DNA from: Zychaea mexicana
Lineage: Eukaryota > Mucoromycota > Mucoromycetes > Mucorales > Lichtheimiaceae
DNA length: 10,869 nucleotides
Assembly: GCF_025766255.1 (NCBI RefSeq)
Contig: NW_026516966.1
Location: forward strand, 1 to 10,869
Reading direction: 5' to 3'
The position numbers and the translations under genes are program-made. The first letter of the stretch is position 1. Each line of letters begins with the position of its first letter. Shown here one piece after another: positions 6,663 through 10,869 of the stretch. The notes below the pieces were generated by a model. The model ran no database searches. It worked only from the letters and a program-made list of their open reading frames with translations, and was not told where the DNA came from.

Positions 6663-7823
6663 ATAAAGAATAGACTCCCAAGATACGATGCGACATTTTT
6701 TCGACGTCGCTTCTGCATGCAGCGGGAGCTGTTTTTGCGTATCGTGCAAAAGCTAGAATCCAAGTACACGTACTTCCAACAAAAACGGGATGCAACCGGG
6801 AAAGTCGGCTTCCACCCTTACCTCAAAGGAACCGCAGCCATGCGCATGCTAGCGTATGGCGGATCCGCTGACGCTGTTGACGAATACCCTAAGATGGCTG
6901 AATCCACAGCAAGAGAGTGCTTGAGGAGATTCTGTGAGGGTATCATCGAGTGCTTTGGGGAGGAATATCTGCGTGCCCCAAACGAAGAAGACCTCAAACG
7001 TTTGTTGGCCCTTGGAGAGGCGCGAGGGTTCCCGGGCATGCTTGGCTCCCTCGGCTGCATGCACTGGAAGTGGAAGAACTGCCCCACTGGTTGGGCCGGC
7101 ATGTACACGTCTGGCAAGGAAGGTAGCCCGACAGTCATCCTGGAAGCCGTCGCTTCGCAAGATATGTGGATCTGGCACTCGTTCTTTGGTGTTCCCGGGT
7201 CCTGCAACGACCTCAACGTCTTGCACAAGTCCCCCCTGTTCGACGATGTCATCAGCGGTCGCTCCCCAGCTGTCACCTACACCGTCAACCACAAGAATTA
7301 TAACAAGGGGTATTACTTGGCAGATGGGATTTTCCCGCCGTGGGCCACATTGATCAAAACCATCTGGCATCCCGTGGGCAACAAAAAAAAGGTACATGCT
7401 TGTTTATTATATAAATATATCTACCTAATTTAACTCATTACCTTATTGATCTAGTTGTTCGCCCAACGACAAGAATCTGTCCGCAAAGACATTGAGCGCG
7501 CTTTTGGAGTGTTGCAACAGCGTTTTGCAATAGTCCGGGAGCCTGGACATTCGTGGCACGTATCACACCTCGCAAACATCATGAAGGCGTGCATTATCAT
7601 GCATAACATGATCGTTGAGGACGAGCGGGATGGGTACGAAAGGCAGTTTGATTTGGATTACGATAGCTGTTCTTTCACGGTTGCGTCATCCATTCAACAT
7701 GGTGGACAACCGGAAGAACTTCTCCGTCACCAACGTCAACGGGAAGTTCGTGACAAGGCCGCCCATACGAGGCTACTACTTGATCTTGTCGAGCATATCT
7801 GGGAGCGTCATGGTGACGAATAA
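6663..7823 (+). CDS. PIF/Harbinger transposase, one intron, first catalytic Asp missing
   Basis: Exons 6663-7391 and 7455-7823 are joined by a phase-0 GT-AG intron of 63 bp. The frame opens after a TAA at 6660. The first ATG is at 6717 (347 aa), but family similarity begins before it (RYDATFFRRRF), so a start or upstream exon is missing. Motifs match the plant-type PIF/Harbinger transposases (Pfam Plant_tran/DDE_Tnp_4): RDATGKVGF, ADAVDEY, GEARGFPGMLGS, CMHWKWKNCPT, ILEAVASQD, PGSCNDLNVL, GYYLADGIFP and IERAFGVLQQRFAIVR. Numbering from 6717, the expected catalytic residues are Asp113, Asp203 and Glu239. Residue 113 is Gly (GGC, 7053-7055) where relatives read GS(I/L)DCMHW; the other two are present, 35 residues apart. 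The rest is intact and visibly more GC-rich than its flanks. It may be a recently inactivated copy; a domesticated gene, as with plant ALP1, is possible but unsupported. Confidence 0.88.
7392..7454 (+). other. Intron of the Harbinger transposase
   Basis: The intron begins GTACAT directly after the AAG that ends GNKKK and closes with GATCTAG before LFAQRQ. A possible branch site, CTAAT, lies at 7425-7429. Removing it joins two halves of one conserved family motif (NKKK then FAQ.QE.RKD), which strongly supports the splice. Confidence 0.9.
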
Positions 7824-8526
7824 ATTATGCATTAATAACGTACCTGTGATTTCGCTATGATGATATAAAACAATGTTTATTGCTGTTGCTCCTCTTCCTC
7901 ACACCCATCAGGAGTAAATTTTATCAGGGTGGTAGAAACAAAAAAGGACTTGTATCATATCAACTAAGCACGTAAACAAAGGTTGAGAATGTATGGCGTA
8001 TATGATACAAGAATTTTCTCCAGTTCCAAGCAAAGAAAGAGTCTGTGGCCTAAAACATGCGATTGAAATATTACAAGTGGTCAAGGTTAGTCTTTGATAG
8101 GGTGCCTTTTGTTATAGAAAATACTAAAGAAGTATACATGTTTCAGCAATTGTGTATTCATTGTTTAAAATCCGCTCTTAAATATTGTAGTCTGTTATCT
8201 TAAATACGGTGGACTTGATCGAGCAAAGCTGATCTGGAATTGACACGTTCACCTATAACTCGTCCATCATATAAAGCAGGATTCGATTGATTAAATAAAA
8301 ATACACAACACCCGAGAAAACAACAAAACAACACAATTGCCCTGATAGTAGGTATACTCGTACAGCAGATGATAATGTTTTTTTTCTTCATCAACACCAA
8401 CACCAACCAATCGAAAATCATAATATTCGAAACCAAGTGTAAATAATAACAAGCATCTTCAACAACAGACAACCAGAAATCATGAAATAAAAAACATACA
8501 GTATCATACGCAAAAATATCATCACA
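7824..8526. other. Intergenic, AT-rich; no firm gene
   Basis: Between the Harbinger stop codon and copy B no recognised gene or matching Harbinger right end is seen. Two weak coding candidates exist: the two-exon small ORF listed separately, and a minus-strand ORF of up to 90 codons at 8200-8472 with a Cys-rich hydrophobic stretch (IVLFCCFLGCCVFLF) that resembles nothing I know. Confidence 0.5.
7993..8203 (+). CDS. Possible two-exon small ORF, 49 aa, unknown
   Basis: ATG at 7993 opens 31 codons to 8085. A GTTAGT donor follows, and an acceptor TTTCAG ends at 8146, giving a 61-bp phase-0 intron. The frame then continues 18 codons to TAA at 8201-8203. An in-frame stop lies just upstream of the ATG. 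The peptide has an ordinary composition with five Cys (for example KERVCGLKHAIEILQVVK) but no domain that I recognise. It could be an exon pair of a small gene, a leftover of a mobile element, or chance. Confidence 0.2.
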
Positions 8527-9484
8527 ATGGGGAAGCTGCCCATCAGAGAGGCCAACAAGTATCTATCGGTTCATGCATATGCCAAACATCGTAGCAACAA
8601 AGGAAGTGGCTTTTACGATATGCAAGGAATGCAGCAAGCACCAAGTTACCGACATTCGCCTCTGGGTAAATGAGTACCTTAGTACTGGAAAAATCTCACC
8701 AAGTGGCCAAGGCATCCTTGTGAAAAACGCGTCACTTTTAGCAGATGAGAACGTAAAAGAAGCAGTATGTAATTGGCTTCGTAAACAAGATCCAGCAAGG
8801 CACGACGTTTTCAGCTTGCAAGCAGCTCTGGAGAAGGAATTTTTGCCTCTTTTACTGAACTGAATATACCGAACGCGACGATTTCTGTACGGACTATCAC
8901 ACGATACCTTGAACGCTGGGGATTCCAATATCGCGATGATACCAAAGATGTGAGTTTTCTCTTGCTAGAGTATTACAGGCCCCATAAGAGACTGACATTC
9001 GCATCGATTTTACAAAGATAAAGTTCGATGGACATGAACGTGACAATTTTCTCGAGTATCGTAAGGACTGTCTTAACGACTGATGGAATATCGAAGAAAA
9101 ATGAGGAATAATGCGGCGGATGATGGCGATGAAGAGGAACCTGAATTATTTGGAGATGAGGTCGAGCATGTACTGATCACACATGGTGAATGCATATTTT
9201 ATGCCAATGACGATCAGAAAAAGATCTGGCTGGAAGAAGGTGAATCAAAACTCAAGAAAAAGGACAAGGTGCTTCATTGAGGGTTAGCGATTATCTGTGC
9301 GCATGCCATGGTCGACTGCTGCTTCCTGACGGTGTCGGAGAAGGCACGGGATGCCCTATTCAAGCACGTGAAATCATCTTCCCTGGAGCTAAACGTGATG
9401 GATTTTGGAGAAGTCCTGATATGTTTAAACAACTGCGAGAGAAGGCTATCCCCATCTTTGAATTATTACATCCTGGCTGCAAAG

Positions 9485-9555
9485 GTGACATAATTTGTTG
9501 ATTGTTATATATATTTCTATTTTGTCTTTTAAAATTACTGATCACTATTTCTTAG
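9485..9555 (+). other. Intron in copy B transposase
   Basis: A GTGACA donor follows CATCCTGGCTGCAAAG, and the acceptor CTATTTCTTAG precedes GTGTGTTTATGTTTGAC. A CTGAT at 9538-9542 fits a branch site. Removing 71 bp restores HPGCKG joined to VFMFDQSSNH, which is the conserved run into the second catalytic Asp. Confidence 0.8.
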
Positions 9556-9784
9556 GTGTGTTTATGTTTGACCAGAGCTCAAATCATAATGCTGTCTCGA
9601 TAATGCATTGCGTGCCACCAAGTTCAATATGACAAATTAAATTGTGAACCAAAGAGCATACTTCAACAATCGACAAGAATATCGGATGCGTTATGGCTAT
9701 TATACAGACGAAATTGGCGACACGATTTTCCAATCCATGTGCACTGTGATTAACAAGAAAATGTGTCTTAAGACTGTAAAAGAA

Positions 9785-9846
9785 GTAAGTTGACAATATT
9801 TCCGATATGTAAAATGTACAGTTTAATATTAACCATGAGGCAATAG
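9785..9846 (+). other. Intron in copy B transposase, absent from copy A
   Basis: GTAAGT at 9785 and AATAG ending at 9846 bound a 62-bp, phase-0 intron. Removal joins LKTVKE to ILEKCGL, which lines up with the uninterrupted GMQHILIERGL of copy A at about 142-177. Confidence 0.7.
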
Positions 9847-10234
9847 ATACTGGAGAAATGCGGGCTTCGGCAGCAAGGCTTACGAGTTAAAGAAGCACAG
9901 ACTTTCTCGCCATGACCAGCGCTATTGAAAATGTAGTTATCAGGCCCAGTCTGATTGATGAACGTTATCCGAAGTATCATTGCGAATGCAATTTCAACGA
10001 GAGGTATTGGGGTGCCGCTAAGCGAGAAGTGCGGAAACGATCCGATTACTCATTCAAAAGCTTGCAAGTGACTGTACCAAAAATTCTTGAAGTCCCGTGG
10101 AATATGATACGTAATTTTGAGCGAAAAGGCTTGGCGCTACATCGACGCATATTACTAAGGGTACCAAGGTCGTGAGGCTTTGCAAATAGTGGAAAAAGTA
10201 CAAGTCTCATCGTAGGGTCGAAGTACATGATTAG

Positions 10235-10869
10235 TATCTTTCAGCGTTTAGAATGAAAAATTTGGCCGTTTTTTTTTTGAAAAGTACGGTTTAAGCTGTC
10301 TTGCACCGTACATATTCTTATAAATTAATTCAATTGACATATGCATTGGTATTCTGTACGGATCTTTTTTAGCTGCTGCTATTTTATTACATACCAACAA
10401 TCGTTCACACTGGGTTTTCATAAGTTGTAAAGATGCTTGCTAGCTGGTCATAAAAATAAGGAGTACGTATATCATCAGTCCACACGAGATGTCTATGTAG
10501 CAAGTGTGGTCAAAGTCCGGTCGCTTGTCAAGTGCTGATGTTGAAATTTATATGTACATACTGTATCGTACATGCATTATACAGCACGTTATTAAGGAAG
10601 AGCGCCATGCAGACAGTGGATCAATTAATACATAAGCTACTTAAGCTGCATCAATACAGTATACAACAGGAACAATAAAGTAGTGTCATGATCATGATAA
10701 AGGGAAGTCGTAGAAAATTGAGAACGACCATGAATTCTACTGTCAGCGATGCAGAAAATTGCATTATTGTTTTTTTTCTCACAACATAACACGTTAACGT
10801 CATCTTGCGCCACAAAATCAAATGGTTTAAGGCCATCGATAATGGAGTAATACACATGCGTACATTGAA
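10235..10869. other. No gene recognised
   Basis: This AT-rich stretch holds only short chance-like ORFs, the longest 72 codons on the minus strand at 10637-10855, with no family resemblance. One inverted repeat is present: GTACGGT (10284-10290) and ACCGTAC (10305-10311), a 7-bp stem with a 14-base loop. It lies just after a run of T about 35-45 bp past the copy B coding remnant, so it might belong to that element's end. Confidence 0.5.

Larger units (their letters stand above)
8527..10234 (+). pseudogene. Decayed DDE transposase (copy B), same family as copy A
   Basis: Pieces in all three forward frames read, in family order: KECSKHQVTDIRLWVNEY (8573 frame), then ISVRTITRYLERWGF (8857 frame), FDGHERDNFLEYRK (from about 9024), HGECIFYANDDQKKIW (9083 frame), GASLRVSDYL and LREKAIPIFELLHPGCKG (9268 frame), FDQSSNH (9567), DNALRATKFN (9599), ILEKCGL (9847), then YPKYHCECNFNERYWG (9912 frame) and a C-terminal tail ending near 10234. 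Three likely introns are 8950-9017, 9485-9555 and 9785-9846. Frame breaks lie near 8850, 9080, 9255 (in an A-run), 9595, 9890, 10125 and 10195, with stops near 9634 and 10155. The first catalytic Asp (HDES in relatives) is Gly here (GGT, 9185-9187). The second Asp (9570-9572) and the Glu (9999-10001) remain. The true start is uncertain; ATG 8527 is a candidate in another frame. Confidence 0.82.

Noticed and set aside
6818..7397. Minus-strand ORFs of 152 and 182 codons opposite the Harbinger gene
   Set aside because: They are antisense shadows of a GC-rich coding exon with strong family motifs on the plus strand.
10637..10857. Minus-strand ORFs at the right edge with a faint ankyrin-like look (CITPLSMALNH)
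   Set aside because: Only a few residues resemble the ankyrin pattern and no second repeat is present.

Overview
The window looks like AT-rich nuclear DNA from an early-diverging fungus, most likely Mucoromycota. The reasons are one spliced host gene with eight short GT-AG introns (64-90 bp), transposase families known from fungi, and no sign of prokaryotic gene organisation. The assignment is an inference from gene structure and family resemblance; no search was run.

Layout, left to right. (1) 1-591, + strand: C-terminal part of a fungal DDE transposase, cut by the window edge (copy A). (2) About 675-1877: a minisatellite of 40 units built on a CAGTTTGGATAGCC core plus a T-run, mostly 30-31 bp long with four 22-bp units and a higher-order order of variants. 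(3) 1924-3462, - strand: a Tc1/mariner-type element with an intact 427-aa DD34E transposase, a TATA box and a recognisable right end at a TA. The right end carries motifs about every 21 bp. The left side runs into the minisatellite and no matching inverted end is seen. (4) 3509-5284, - strand: the only clear host gene, a nine-exon, 378-aa mitochondrial protein of the LETM1 family. Each exon is too short to show as a convincing gene alone; splicing gives one continuous reading. (5) 5285-6518: mostly non-coding, with a degenerate 144-bp-period direct repeat. (6) 6519-7823, + strand: a PIF/Harbinger transposase with one 63-bp intron, nearly intact but with its first catalytic Asp replaced by Gly and no start codon before the first conserved motif. 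(7) 7824-8526: mostly non-coding, with one weak two-exon small ORF. (8) 8527-10234, + strand: a decayed second copy of the copy A transposase family (copy B). Three introns can be inferred, with several frameshifts and stops, and the first catalytic Asp is again Gly. (9) 10235-10869: no gene recognised.

The picture is a host mitochondrial gene in a transposon-rich neighbourhood. Four transposase genes from three DDE families lie around it, and the Tc1-type element ends only 46 bp past the LETM1-family stop codon. I see no defence system, gene cluster or other multi-gene pathway. The points most worth following are the structured minisatellite abutting the Tc1-type element, the asymmetric element ends, the Asp-to-Gly change in two unrelated transposases, and the reconstructed LETM1-family gene.
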